64,000 nt of DNA from Lactobacillus laiwuensis (GCF_019972835.1 NZ_BPPB01000001.1:186001-250000), one strand, 5' to 3'. Counted from the first letter of the stretch, positions 19,868 through 30,023 are shown. The notes: generated by a model from the letters alone, not told the origin. Made by a program: numbers and translations.

Positions 19868-21443
19868 AGGATTGTATTCAACTAATAAAGTTAGAATGAT
19901 AGTCATTTTACTACTAGAATTTATTACTTCCGGCTTAGTTATTGGTACAAGTTATATTAGTACGTATATCTTTTCTTTCATTCGCAAAAGAATGATAAAT
20001 GAGTTTCTTTTGTTTTGCCTAATCGTGTTACTTTTATATTTTGCTAGTTATTTAGGCATGAATTTGTGTCAGTATTTAATTGAAAAACAAATTCAACAAT
20101 ATAATCATCAAGTAAGAGCAGAAATTATTGCCCATTTTTTTAATGATTACGCTCACCACAGTCCAAATAAAGTACAAAACATACTCACAAATGATCTTAA
20201 CTTAATTAAATCCTCTTCTTTGAGCATTTATACCGATATTCCCTATTATGCCGCGCAAATTCTTTTTGTTATCTTAGCCCTCTGGTCATTTCATTGGAGC
20301 TTGTTAATAATAGTATTATTTTTAGGCAGCTTAAATTTGTTGCTCCCGCGCCTTTTACGAAAACCCTTGCGAAAAGCTGTTCGAAATTTATCTTCAGCTA
20401 ACGCGTCATATTTAAAAACTGCAGAAAATTGGTTGGATGGATTAACTGACTTGCAAAATTTTATGGCTGGAAAAAAACTTTCAATTGTAATGGCAAAAGC
20501 CTCGAAAAAACTGGAAAAAGCAAATATTAACCGCACAAAGACTATACAATTCTTATCAGTTTTGAATAAAGCAAGTTCAGTTTTGTTAAATTTCTTTCTA
20601 TTGATTGGCACTGCTCTGTTAATTACACAGAAAATTATTCCTTTTGGCGTGATCGTTACCGTTGAAAATTTTAGTGCAAATTTATTAGAAGCATTACAGA
20701 GTCTTACAAATGAAGTTGGACAAATTTCTTCTGCTGGTCAATTAAATCAGAAAATTGCCAAAGATCGTGTTCCAGTGACTGATGTAACAGAGGGTATAGA
20801 GCCTATAAGTTTGCAGACCCACAACTTAAGCTATATTTTTTCTAACGGTCAAAAACTAACTTTTCCAGATATCACTATTAAACCACACGAAAAAGTTTTA
20901 TTAATTGGTGATTCTGGTAGTGGTAAGACTACTCTTTTTAAATTGCTTTTAGGTGAATTGAAACCTACAACTGGTGTAGTTGATTTTTTTGATCAGAATA
21001 AAAACAAACTTAATCCGTAAAACTTAAGGTTAGGCTACATTCCTCAATTACCTGTTTTGTTTCCCGTTAGTATCAAGGACAATATAACAATGTTTAATAA
21101 AGATCTAGAAGAAAATCTAAAACGAGTAATTAAAAATACCTGTTTTAATCAGGACCTTAATAAATTTGCTGCAAAAGAAGAGACAATTATTAACTTAAAT
21201 AATTTGAATGTGTCTGGGGGACAAAGGCAAAAAATAGTTTTAGCTCGGTCAGAGATTCACGGAAATCAATTTTTGTTAATTGACGAAGGTACTTCGGCAA
21301 TAGATGAAGAAAATAGTGCGGTAATAATTAACAATATTCTTAATAGTCCTGTTACGGTATTTATGATAGCGCACAATTTGTCACAGAAAATTCAAAATAA
21401 GTTTGATAAAACGATTTATTTAAATAAAGGAGATAGGTTTTAA
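19857..21443 (+). pseudogene. ABC exporter, second of pair, interrupted by in-frame TAA
   Basis: Starts at ATG 19857 behind GAGGTGA, overlapping the previous gene. Membrane domain (about 1-290) and Walker A GDSGSGKTT (about 350) are intact. A TAA at 21018-21020 then stops the frame at codon 388. The same frame continues without any shift (LRLGYIPQ, FPVSIKDNITMFN, VSGGQRQK, FLLIDEGTSAID, MIAHN) to 21443. Aligned with the first transporter, the stop replaces a single residue between Walker A and the Q-loop; nothing is missing. A truncated product would lack signature and Walker B. The distal part has no ribosome site. Either a recent nonsense mutation, a read-through codon, or a sequencing error. 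Confidence 0.85.
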
Positions 21444-21555
21444 ATATAATTTACAAATAAAATTAGTACAAAAATCCCCAAATTTTTTATCAAATAGAAA
21501 AACAAATCTAATTAATAAAATAGTTTTGACTACCTCTACTTTTTACTTAATTGCT

Positions 21556-21584
21556 TTTAACTGTTTCATTTACTTTGTTATAAT
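21556..21584 (+). promoter_or_regulatory. Promoter of lepA
   Basis: Extended -10 TGTTATAAT (TATAAT 21579-21584) with a -35-like TTTAAC (21556-21561) at 17 bp, about 30 bases upstream of lepA. Confidence 0.65.
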
Positions 21585-21616
21585 AGTAAAGATAGAGTAA
21601 AGGGTGCAAATTATTT

Positions 21617-23455
21617 ATGGACATAACAAAATTACAAGATTACCAAAAACATATTCGCAATTTTTCAATTGTAGCTCATATTGATCATGGTAAATCTACG
21701 ATTGCCGATCGCATTTTAGAATTGACTGATACGGTATCTGAACGCCAATTAAAAAATCAGATGTTAGACGATATGCCGCTGGAACGCCAACGGGGCATCA
21801 CCATCAAGATGAACTCAGTAGAAATTAAATATCATGCTCAAGATGGCGGAGACTACATTTTTCATCTAATTGATACCCCAGGACACGTAGATTTTTCTTA
21901 TGAGGTTTCCCGTTCCTTAGCGGCTTGTGAAGGTGCACTTTTAGTAGTCGATGCTTCGCAAGGTGTGCAAGCCCAAACTTTGGCAAATACATACTTAGCA
22001 ATTGATGATGACTTGGAGATTTTGCCTGTTATAAATAAAATTGATCTGCCTTCAGCTAATCCGGAGCAGGCTAAAGAGGAAATCACAGAAATGTTGGGAT
22101 TAGATGCTTCCGACGCTGTTGAAGTTTCCGGTAAAACTGGGCAAGGAATTAAGGAGTTGCTTGAACGGATAGTTAAAGATATCCCAGCTCCTAATGGAGA
22201 TCTCCAAGCACCGTTAAAAGCGTTGATTTTTGATTCAAAATATGATGACTATCGCGGTGTTGTCCTATCTGTACGGATTGAAGAAGGTACGGTTAAACCC
22301 GGCGATAAAATAAAAATTATGAATACGGGTAAGGAATATGAAGTTACTGAAGTTGGGGTTTCTAGTCCACATCCAGTTAAAAAAGATATTTTGATTGCTG
22401 GGGATGTTGGCTATCTGACAGCAAATATCAAATCTGTTCGTGAAACTCGTGTTGGTGATACTATTACTTCGGCTGAGCACCCAACTGCTGAAGCACTTCC
22501 CGGTTATCGTCAGATACCACCGATGGTTTATTCAGGTATGTATCCCGTTGATAATTCTAAATACGATGATCTTAAAGAAGCTTTGCAAAAACTGCAGCTA
22601 AATGATGCTGCTCTAGAGTTTGAACCCGAAACTTCGACCGCTCTTGGGTTTGGATTTCGTTGCGGTTTTTTAGGCTTGCTTCATATGGATGTGGTCCAGG
22701 AAAGACTAGAACAGGAATTTAATTTGGACTTAATTATGACCGCTCCTTCTGTAGATTATCATGCCATAATGAATGACGGCACAACCAAAGTAATTGATAA
22801 TCCTTCTGATTTACCGTCTGCAGGTGAATATAAGGAAGTGCAGGAACCTTTTGTTAAAGCAGAAGTGATGGTCCCTAATGATTTTGTCGGTCCAGTGATG
22901 GAACTATGCCAGCGTAAACGTGGTGAGTTTGTGACTATGGATTATTTAGACAAATATCGGGTTAACGTGATTTACAATATGCCGCTAGCCGAAATTATTT
23001 ATGATTTTTTTGATGATTTAAAATCTTCCACTAAAGGTTATGCCTCACTTGATTATGAAATTACGGGTTATCGGGCAACTGACTTAGTTAAAATTGATAT
23101 CCTGTTGAATAAACAAGTAGTCGATGCTCTTAGTTTCATTGCTCACCGGGATGAAGCTCAAAATAGAGCACGACAAATGACATCAATGCTCAAGAAACTT
23201 ATTCCCCGGCAGAACTTTGAAGTTGATATTCAAGGGGCAATTGGAGCAAAAATTATTTCTCGTGCCACCGTTAAGCCATACCGCAAGGATGTTACTTGGA
23301 AAATTCATACGGGTGATCCTGATAGAAGGGCAAAGCTGCTTGAAAAGCAAAAGCGGGGTAAAAAACGGATGAAGGCAGTGGGTCATGTAGAAATTCCCCA
23401 AGATGCTTTTATGGCTGTTTTAAAAATGAATGATGATGACTTAAATTCAAAATAG
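21617..23455 (+). CDS. lepA: Elongation factor 4 (LepA)
   Basis: Ribosome-associated translational GTPase, 612 residues, normal length. G domain with AHIDHGKST (about 21-29), effector region [16 protein letters not shown] and NKIDLP; then EF-G-like domains II, III and V and the LepA-specific C-terminal domain ([27 protein letters not shown]). Own promoter upstream. Confidence 0.98.
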   Translation: MDITKLQDYQKHIRNFSIVAHIDHGKSTIADRILELTDTVSERQLKNQMLDDMPLERQRGITIKMNSVEIKYHAQDGGDYIFHLIDTPGHVDFSYEVSRSLAACEGALLVVDASQGVQAQTLANTYLAIDDDLEILPVINKIDLPSANPEQAKEEITEMLGLDASDAVEVSGKTGQGIKELLERIVKDIPAPNGDLQAPLKALIFDSKYDDYRGVVLSVRIEEGTVKPGDKIKIMNTGKEYEVTEVGVSSPHPVKKDILIAGDVGYLTANIKSVRETRVGDTITSAEHPTAEALPGYRQIPPMVYSGMYPVDNSKYDDLKEALQKLQLNDAALEFEPETSTALGFGFRCGFLGLLHMDVVQERLEQEFNLDLIMTAPSVDYHAIMNDGTTKVIDNPSDLPSAGEYKEVQEPFVKAEVMVPNDFVGPVMELCQRKRGEFVTMDYLDKYRVNVIYNMPLAEIIYDFFDDLKSSTKGYASLDYEITGYRATDLVKIDILLNKQVVDALSFIAHRDEAQNRARQMTSMLKKLIPRQNFEVDIQGAIGAKIISRATVKPYRKDVTWKIHTGDPDRRAKLLEKQKRGKKRMKAVGHVEIPQDAFMAVLKMNDDDLNSK

Positions 23456-23486
23456 AAAATAAATATAAAAAGGCTGAATTAAACAT

Positions 23487-25766
23487 ATGATTGAATGGCG
23501 TGAGCGAAAAGGTAAAGAATTAGCTCCGGAATTGATTGAAAAGTATCAGCTTAGCCCGATTACGGCTAAGCTGCTTTCTTTGCGCGGAATAAATACTGCA
23601 GCAAAAATTGAATTTTGGTTTAATGCCACTGAAGATGATTTAGCAGATCCCTATTTAATGCACGATATGAAAAAAGCTGTTGACAGGATTAACCAGGCAA
23701 TTGATGCGGGCGAAAAAATTACCATTTATGGTGATTACGATGCTGATGGTATTACTGCCACCACTATTATGGTGGAAACACTGGGCATTTTAGGTGCCGA
23801 TGTTCATTTTTTCATTCCCGATCGTTTTAAAGATGGTTATGGACCAAATCTTGAATCCTACAAGAAAATTGTAGCAGATGGGACTAAGCTGATTATTACT
23901 GTAGATAACGGTATTACTGGAGTTGACGAGGTTGCTTTTGCTAAAAGTAAAGGTGTAGATACAATAATTACAGATCACCATAAATTTCAAGATAAAATTC
24001 CTGAAAGCTATGCGTTAGTTCATTGCAACTACCCTGGCCAAAAATATCCGTTTGATGATTATTGTGGTGCTGGAGTGGCCTATACTATTTGCCGAGCTCT
24101 AATGCAAGATTCTATGCCAGAATTATTGGAACTGGCAATGATTGGAACCATTGGAGATATGGTTAAGGTTTCCGGAGAAGGTCATATTATCGTTAAACGC
24201 GGTTTAAAAATGCTTAACGAAACTCAGCGGCCAGGCTTAAGGGCTCTTATAAAAAATGCTGGTTTACAGATGGGGCACATTGATGAAACCGATGTTGGCT
24301 TTAACATTGCACCAAGATTAAATGCTGTTGGTAGACTTGCTAATGCGAGTTTAGCCGTTGACTTACTTTTATGTGAGACTGACGAAGAAACTGAAAAAAT
24401 AGCAGATAAGATTGAAGGTCTAAACGATGAACGTAAGAATTTAACGGCTGAAGTTTATCAATCTTGTATTAATCAGATTAAAAATAATGGTTGGCAAAGA
24501 GCTAAGACTTTAGTTTTATATAATCCAAAATTCAATGAAGGGGTTTTGGGATTAGTTGCAAATAAATTAGTTGAGAAAACTCATAAGCCAACCATAGTCC
24601 TGACCAAGAATGAAGAGGGAATTATCAAGGGCTCGGGAAGGTCTGTAGATGGCTTTAACCTTTTTAATGCCTTAGAACCTTTAAAGGATAGACTTTTTCT
24701 TAAATTCGGTGGTCACGATTTTGCGTGTGGCTTGTCTATGACTGAAAGCAAAATTTCCTCGTTACGCAAATCATTTGAAGACAGTTTTACAGGTGCTTTT
24801 AATCAAAACATTCGTTATTATGATTGCGAACTAACTTTTTCTCATCTGGATTTGAAAATTATAGCTGATATCAAACAAGTCGGTCCTTTTGGCACTGATA
24901 ATGTTAAACCCATTTTTAGTATTACTCATCCGAAAATTAACAGTTGCTTTTACATGGGTAAAGAGAAAAATCATATCAAATTAAGCATTAGTAAAGACCA
25001 TAATAAAGTTGATGTTGTAGGATTTAATAAGAAGTTCCTTACAAAAATTCTTTTGCCTTACATAGATCAGCTATTCATAGAGCTACAGGAAAATTGTTTT
25101 CGTAATCAAATAAAATTACAAGGCATTATAAAGGGGATCATTTTTGCTGCACCAAAATTAGCAGTTCCTGAACCAGTTGTTGATTTGCGCAATGAAAAAT
25201 ATGTGATGGGATTTGCGGACAGATATTTATTATTTGATAAAAGAAATAAGATCGCTGCTTCTAGTTTATTTGATATTGATCCTGCAAAAATTACATTGGT
25301 AAATGATTATGACAATGAAGGTGAAGTAGCAGTCTTTCTAGATGTCCCTCACAATCAAAAAGAATTGAATTTTGCATTGAACAATAGTTACGAACAACTT
25401 TATTTACACTTTCTTATGGATCAATTGCCAGTACAACATTTGCCGCTAAAATCTGATTTTGAAATTTTATTAAAATATATATACTCTCACCCTGGTCTGA
25501 CACTGCAAGATTACCGCAAGGTCGGTAAATTTATAAAACTAAGTTACAATAACATTCTCTTTATTTTGCGAGTATTCTTTGAACTGAACTTTATTCGGTT
25601 AGAAGATAATAAAATATTTGGCGTTAATAATCCTGTCAAAAATAAACTAACAAATTCGAAATATTTTCAAGCTACCAAGTCACAGATTTCTTTTGTAAAC
25701 GAATTACGGCAAATGCCGAGTCAAAAATTACTAATGTACGTGAATGGGCAATTAAAGCAACATTAA
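23487..25766 (+). CDS. recJ: Single-strand-specific 5'-3' exonuclease RecJ
   Basis: DNA recombination and repair exonuclease, 759 residues, the long Firmicute form. DHH-family motifs: DYDADGITA (about 85), DNGITG, ITDHHK, GDMV; the DHHA1 domain contains GSGRSVDGFNLFNAL and KFGGHDFACGLS; then an OB-fold segment and the C-terminal region seen in Gram-positive RecJ. Starts 31 bases after lepA, with a weak AAAAGG ribosome site. Confidence 0.95.
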   Translation: MIEWRERKGKELAPELIEKYQLSPITAKLLSLRGINTAAKIEFWFNATEDDLADPYLMHDMKKAVDRINQAIDAGEKITIYGDYDADGITATTIMVETLGILGADVHFFIPDRFKDGYGPNLESYKKIVADGTKLIITVDNGITGVDEVAFAKSKGVDTIITDHHKFQDKIPESYALVHCNYPGQKYPFDDYCGAGVAYTICRALMQDSMPELLELAMIGTIGDMVKVSGEGHIIVKRGLKMLNETQRPGLRALIKNAGLQMGHIDETDVGFNIAPRLNAVGRLANASLAVDLLLCETDEETEKIADKIEGLNDERKNLTAEVYQSCINQIKNNGWQRAKTLVLYNPKFNEGVLGLVANKLVEKTHKPTIVLTKNEEGIIKGSGRSVDGFNLFNALEPLKDRLFLKFGGHDFACGLSMTESKISSLRKSFEDSFTGAFNQNIRYYDCELTFSHLDLKIIADIKQVGPFGTDNVKPIFSITHPKINSCFYMGKEKNHIKLSISKDHNKVDVVGFNKKFLTKILLPYIDQLFIELQENCFRNQIKLQGIIKGIIFAAPKLAVPEPVVDLRNEKYVMGFADRYLLFDKRNKIAASSLFDIDPAKITLVNDYDNEGEVAVFLDVPHNQKELNFALNNSYEQLYLHFLMDQLPVQHLPLKSDFEILLKYIYSHPGLTLQDYRKVGKFIKLSYNNILFILRVFFELNFIRLEDNKIFGVNNPVKNKLTNSKYFQATKSQISFVNELRQMPSQKLLMYVNGQLKQH

Positions 25767-25866
25767 TTTTTCTTGCTTTTAATGCTTTTAAGCCCAAAAT
25801 TTGTTAGAATATAAAGGTCGAATAAGCTTTAGCAAGAAAGTTAAGTTTTTGGAGGTTTTTCTTCTT

Positions 25867-26394
25867 ATGGCAAACGATTTTGAGAAACATATTGCAAGTG
25901 TCAAGAATTTTCCGAACAAAGGTATAATCTTTCGGGATATCACTCCTGTGCTACAGGATGGCAAATTGTTTCAAGCAGCTACACACAAGTTAGCTGAATA
26001 CGTTAAAAGTAAAAATGCCGATATAATTGTCGGTCCCGAAGCTCGTGGATTTATTGTTGGTTGTCCAGTGGCAACAGAATTAGGTATTGGTTTTGTGCCA
26101 GCTAGAAAGCCACATAAATTGCCGCGGGAGGTCGAGCGTGCTTCTTATGACCTGGAATATGGTTCAAATAGTTTGGAAATTCATAAAGACGCCATTAAAC
26201 CCGGTCAGCGTGTTGTGGTTTGTGATGATTTACTTGCTACAGCAGGAACTCTAAGAGCCTGCAAGCAATTAATTGAAAACCTAGGTGGAGAGTTAGTAGG
26301 TTCTTGTTTTTATATTGAATTACCAGATCTAAAGGGAAAAGAAAAATTACCAGGACTTGACGTATATTCTCTAGTCAAATATCATGGTGCTTAA
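25867..26394 (+). CDS. apt: Adenine phosphoribosyltransferase
   Basis: Purine salvage: adenine plus PRPP gives AMP. Start set at ATG 25867 after GGAGG; an upstream in-frame TTG at 25801 would add 22 residues foreign to the family. 175 residues. [15 protein letters not shown] near the N-terminus, [10 protein letters not shown], and the PRPP loop [13 protein letters not shown] (about 118-130). A likely extended -10 (TGTTAGAAT, 25802-25810) precedes it. recJ-apt adjacency is typical for lactobacilli. Confidence 0.96.
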   Translation: MANDFEKHIASVKNFPNKGIIFRDITPVLQDGKLFQAATHKLAEYVKSKNADIIVGPEARGFIVGCPVATELGIGFVPARKPHKLPREVERASYDLEYGSNSLEIHKDAIKPGQRVVVCDDLLATAGTLRACKQLIENLGGELVGSCFYIELPDLKGKEKLPGLDVYSLVKYHGA

Positions 26395-26450
26395 TTTTTA
26401 TTGACTGGATTTTTAAGTATTAAATTTTAAAAATAAATATACATGAAATG

Positions 26451-26497
26451 TGCTCTTTAGTAGTTGTATTTGAAATCAGCTATTAAGAGCATTTTTT
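26451..26497 (+). terminator. Terminator after apt
   Basis: Stem TGCTCTT (26451-26457) / AAGAGCA (26485-26491) with further partial pairing inside and a TTTTTT run. Confidence 0.75.
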
Positions 26498-26559
26498 GTC
26501 TGCCAGCTATAAAAGGGGTAATTGGTTCTGGTTAGCAAAATTCAAATATTTTAAATCAA

Positions 26560-26573
26560 TAAAAGCGCTTGCA
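26560..26573 (+). promoter_or_regulatory. cre-like catabolite site upstream of the acetyltransferase gene
   Basis: TAAAAGCGCTTGCA matches the CcpA site consensus TGWAARCGYTWNCW at 13 of 14 positions. It lies about 40 bases upstream of the -35 box at 26612. Confidence 0.5.
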
Positions 26574-26611
26574 AAAATATGAAAAAAACTTTGAATTTTG
26601 AGTCTAAATTT

Positions 26612-26640
26612 TTTACAAGCTCAGGTCAGGTATATATAAT
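26612..26640 (+). promoter_or_regulatory. Promoter of the acetyltransferase gene
   Basis: TTTACA (26612-26617), 17-bp spacer, TATAAT (26635-26640). A good vegetative promoter. Confidence 0.8.
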
Positions 26641-26674
26641 GATACAGTATTTCAAAAAAGGAGAATAGAGTAAT

Positions 26675-27193
26675 TTGCAATTAAGAAGAGCAACAATGGC
26701 CGATTTTGACCAAATTATCGCTATTTTAAAAGATGGAGCTAATCAATTAGCTGAACATGGAGTCAATCAATGGCAAGGTGACTATCCCTCAAAGGGTCAA
26801 ATTAAAGAAGACATTGAAAATGGTTGGGCCTTTTTAGCAGTTTCTGAGGATAAAGAAACTGTTGGTGCAATTGCTATAGTAGATGGACCTGACCATGTTT
26901 ACGATCACTTGGACGGTAAATGGCTGAGCAATACAGATCGATATGTTGTTATTCATCGTGTAGCAATTCATTCTCAGCATTCTGGTAAAGGTTATGCTAC
27001 TAAACTATTACAAGCTGTAATTAATGATATAAAAGTTAATCGTGATGATATTGATTCAATTCGAATTGATACTCACGAAGACAATAAAGCAATGCAGCAT
27101 TTGATTGCAAAAATGGGTTTTACAAAAGTTGGCCTTTTACATGGTGTTTATCGTCCAAACGAAACATCATATGTATATGAATTAAAAAAGTAA
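26675..27193 (+). CDS. GNAT-family N-acetyltransferase
   Basis: 172 residues, starting with TTG 26675 about ten bases after AAGGAG. Typical GNAT opening (QLRRATMADFDQI), central strand with VIHRVAIHSQHSGKGYATKLLQ, where HSGKGYA is the acetyl-CoA pyrophosphate loop, and a C-terminal NKAMQHLIAKMGFTKVG. The segment HGVNQWQGDYPS is shared by a common lactobacillus subfamily of unknown substrate. Own promoter, with a cre-like site upstream suggesting carbon control. Confidence 0.88.
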   Translation: MQLRRATMADFDQIIAILKDGANQLAEHGVNQWQGDYPSKGQIKEDIENGWAFLAVSEDKETVGAIAIVDGPDHVYDHLDGKWLSNTDRYVVIHRVAIHSQHSGKGYATKLLQAVINDIKVNRDDIDSIRIDTHEDNKAMQHLIAKMGFTKVGLLHGVYRPNETSYVYELKK

Positions 27194-27261
27194 AATCAAA
27201 AGATTAATCGTTATTTAAACATAATAAAATATTGATTTAAAAGTAAAAAAGTTGGATAAAA

Positions 27262-27290
27262 TTGTTTACTTTGGTTATTTTATGTATTAA
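27262..27290 (+). promoter_or_regulatory. Putative promoter in the intergenic region 27194-27591
   Basis: TTGTTT (27262-27267), 17 bp, TATTAA (27285-27290), reading toward 27341-27574. It is followed by a G-rich ribosome-site-like run at 27346-27352, a 22-codon frame from GTG 27341 to TAA 27407, and two hairpins. No product recognised. Confidence 0.35.
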
Positions 27291-27489
27291 TATAAATATA
27301 ACGAATGTAATTTAAAGCATTTGTTATAAACGTACAACCAGTGAAAGGGGGGATTCAAGGGTCAATTAGCAAAATAACTATCTATCTTTGCTATTGGCTC
27401 GCCTCTTAATAAATAATTAACTTTCCTGATTAATTTAACTATTTTTTCCTATTCTAAATTATTATACCAAATAGCATATACAAAACCTT

Positions 27490-27528
27490 TTTACCGGTGT
27501 GATGGAAAAGTCAGGAACTCATCGGTAA
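27490..27528 (+). ncRNA. Stem-loop preceding the 27534 terminator (possible small RNA)
   Basis: TTTACCGGTG pairs with CATCGGTAAA over ten positions (one G-T), with a loop of about 18 bases, just before the bidirectional terminator. Together with the upstream promoter-like sequence it could be the 3' part of a roughly 270-nt transcript. Function unknown. Confidence 0.3.
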
Positions 27529-27533
27529 ACCTT

Positions 27534-27574
27534 AAAAAACCTGATTACGGAAAATTTCCGCAATCAGGTTTTTC
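27534..27574. terminator. Bidirectional terminator downstream of the P-type ATPase
   Basis: AAAAAACCTGATT / AATCAGGTTTTT with inner CGGAAA/TTTCCG pairing; T-runs on both strands. It terminates the minus-strand ATPase gene and any plus-strand transcript from 27262. Confidence 0.88.
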
Positions 27575-27591
27575 TTTATTTGAATTTAAAA

Positions 27592-29865
27592 TTACCGATT
27601 CTTCATTATTGGCTGATAGAATAAATCAATCACGATTGCGGCTATCAAAGCAATAGCAAAAGTAAGCAATAAATTCGTCCAGTTTATTTTTGTCATAGCT
27701 ATACCAAACAGTGCTAGGATGACCGTTAGAAGGACGTCTCCTAATTGCGTCAAGCCAACTGCTTTAGACGGATAATCCTGCCAGAAGTATTTCTTGGTTC
27801 TGGTAATTAAAACTATGAACATAGCACTCAAAACCAGGTAAACATAAACCATCGTTGAAACAGTGCCATGCCCCCAGCCGTGCGTGTTAAGATAGGCAAT
27901 AGCAGCAATACCAATAGCTGTCCAACCGAAAGCTAATGAAAAAGCGATTTTAGCTAATTTAGCCATATTCCAGTTTTCTGGTTTATAGGTGATGTGGGTT
28001 CTATCAGTACCAATCATCATTGTCACCATATTATTCATAATTGTGTAAATAACCATTGCGTTTAAGGCCATTGGAATATAGTTAAAGAAAAGGTAGCCAA
28101 ATGTTAAAAGCATTGTCAACTGCGCAGTTCTGGCTAACTTTGTTAAGGACCAGGTAGTCATTCTTTGGTACACTCTGTGTCCAGCATCAAGTATTTTTAC
28201 TATTGAAGACAAGCCATCATTTAAAAGCACCATTTTACCAGAACGTTTAGCTACATCGGCGGCATTAGAGACCGCTATACCAACTTCAGCTTGCTTTAGA
28301 GCAGGGGAATCATTCACGCCATCTCCAGTCATACCTACTATATAACCTTTTTTCTGGAAAAATTTAACCATGCGCAATTTATCTTCTGGTAAAACGTCTG
28401 CAATACCGGCTAGCTTGCTAGTATCTGTTTGATCAGTAAAATCACGGATAGAAATTACATCACCTTGCAAGTCAACCTGCTTTGCGACAGCAATAGCAGT
28501 TTTTTGGTTATCTCCAGTCAGCATAATCGGCTTTACTCCCCGTTTTCTGAGCTCTTCGAGGGCAGCCTTAGAATCTGATCTCACCATATCTTGCAAAATG
28601 AAAACTCCGGCCAACTTGTCATCAATTAGCAAGGCTACCGAACGTCCAGCACTGAAATCAATTTCTTTTGCCTTTTCGTTAGCATCTTGATCAATTAAAG
28701 AAAGTTGTTTAAAGGAACCTAGTTTAATATTATGGCCATCACAGGTTGCCATAGAATAGCCAGTGCTTGAAGTAAAAGGCGTGAAGTCGGAAGCTGACTT
28801 AATGCTTAATCCTTGTTTTTTAACATATTCATCAATTGCAGTATCAATGAGTTTTTTGTTTCTCTGATCCGTAGCAGCTGACGCTAATTGTAGAACATCA
28901 TTATTATTCATTGAACTGAAATTAGTCCATTGGCCAACTGCTGTTTTATTTTCGGTAATTGTTCCTGTTTTGTCTAGCAAAATCAAATTAAGGTTGGCTG
29001 CATCTTGAATACCGGTTAAATCAGAAGTTAATACTCCTTCTTTACTCAAACGGGTAGCTTCAAAGGAGTTAGAAAGCGCAAATGTTGAGGGCATTGCAAC
29101 TGGTATTGAAGCAATAAACATCATTGCTAAAAATGGCAGCATGTTAATCAAATTATTCAGGTCACCACCCTTAAAGAAAGAAGCAATGACAATTACTAAA
29201 GTTAGAATTCCATCAAGAATGCATAAATAGTAAATAATTTTAGTTAATAGTTGTTGCAAGTGACCAGGAGCTGCGGAATTATTAATTAAGTTGATTGTCT
29301 TACCGGAACGAGAATCAGCACCTGTGGCAGTAACAACGGCTAAACCATTGCCTTCTGTTACAGTCGTACCAGCAAAGGCTGTATCTTGGGGATTTTTCCG
29401 TACCGTCCTTGCTTCGCCTGTAATTGAACTCTCATCAGTAGAAATTTGTCCATCAATCAGTTTCACATCGGCGGCCAAAACATCACCAGCTTGCATACTG
29501 ATTAAGTCACCAGGAACTAAATATTTTGAATCGATATTCTGCCACTCCCCATCTCTTTGAACCGAAATAGTAGGAGTTAATTTGTGTGAAATATTATTCA
29601 GCACTCGCCTTGATTGCTTTTTCTTAGAGGCTCCATTCCAAGCAGCAAAAAGGAGCATTAAAAGCACAAATAATGATTGTATCCATTTTCCTAAGATACA
29701 CTCTAAAAGTAGAGCAGCTTCAAGAATCCATGCTGACAAATTCCATAACTTGGATAAAAATTCTTTAAAAAAGTTGAATTGAGGTTCAGGAACCTCGTTT
29801 AATCCATTTTTCTGCAGAAGTTTATCTGCTTCGGCTTGACTTAAGCCAGTAATTTTTTCAGCCAT
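27592..29865 (-). CDS. P-type ATPase, type III (H+- or Mg2+-type cation transporter)
   Basis: Cation-pumping ATPase in the cytoplasmic membrane, 757 residues, ATG with AAGGAAG upstream. N-terminal cation-ATPase domain (SQAEADKLLQKNGLNEVPE), two membrane helices, actuator with TGE in SSITGEARTV, phosphorylation site LLDKTGTITEN (about 298-308), ATP-binding domain, hinge GMTGDGVNDSPALKQAEVGIAV, and a C-terminal block of about six helices. Length and motifs resemble plasma-membrane H+-ATPases (type IIIA), common in lactobacilli where they may act in pH control. The ion cannot be read from sequence. Single gene, own terminator. Confidence 0.9.
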   Translation of the reverse strand: MAEKITGLSQAEADKLLQKNGLNEVPEPQFNFFKEFLSKLWNLSAWILEAALLLECILGKWIQSLFVLLMLLFAAWNGASKKKQSRRVLNNISHKLTPTISVQRDGEWQNIDSKYLVPGDLISMQAGDVLAADVKLIDGQISTDESSITGEARTVRKNPQDTAFAGTTVTEGNGLAVVTATGADSRSGKTINLINNSAAPGHLQQLLTKIIYYLCILDGILTLVIVIASFFKGGDLNNLINMLPFLAMMFIASIPVAMPSTFALSNSFEATRLSKEGVLTSDLTGIQDAANLNLILLDKTGTITENKTAVGQWTNFSSMNNNDVLQLASAATDQRNKKLIDTAIDEYVKKQGLSIKSASDFTPFTSSTGYSMATCDGHNIKLGSFKQLSLIDQDANEKAKEIDFSAGRSVALLIDDKLAGVFILQDMVRSDSKAALEELRKRGVKPIMLTGDNQKTAIAVAKQVDLQGDVISIRDFTDQTDTSKLAGIADVLPEDKLRMVKFFQKKGYIVGMTGDGVNDSPALKQAEVGIAVSNAADVAKRSGKMVLLNDGLSSIVKILDAGHRVYQRMTTWSLTKLARTAQLTMLLTFGYLFFNYIPMALNAMVIYTIMNNMVTMMIGTDRTHITYKPENWNMAKLAKIAFSLAFGWTAIGIAAIAYLNTHGWGHGTVSTMVYVYLVLSAMFIVLITRTKKYFWQDYPSKAVGLTQLGDVLLTVILALFGIAMTKINWTNLLLTFAIALIAAIVIDLFYQPIMKNR

Positions 29866-29980
29866 AATTTTACTTCCTTAGTTATAAATACTTAATTTAA
29901 AGTAGCATAAAAATAAGACTTTTGCTAGCAAATTAAATATTATCATTTGCAAGTTTGTTTTAATTTTGTATTTAAAATAA

Positions 29981-30008
29981 TTATAGAAAAGTGTAAAATA
30001 GGTATAGT
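29981..30008 (+). promoter_or_regulatory. Putative promoter of the yxeA-like pair
   Basis: TTATAG (29981-29986), 16 bp, TATAGT (30003-30008). An operator-like dyad follows at once. Confidence 0.5.
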
Positions 30009-30009
30009 A

Positions 30010-30023
30010 GTGTATTAGTACAC
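30010..30023. promoter_or_regulatory. Operator-like dyad GTGTA-N4-TACAC
   Basis: Perfect 5-bp inverted repeat around TTAG placed at the expected transcription start of the yxeA-like genes. Its form recalls GntR/YtrA-family sites; no such regulator gene is adjacent. Confidence 0.4.

Noticed and set aside
27300-27420. Manganese (yybP-ykoY) riboswitch for the P-type ATPase
   Set aside because: The ATPase is on the opposite strand and ends here, and no conserved yybP-ykoY motif is visible.
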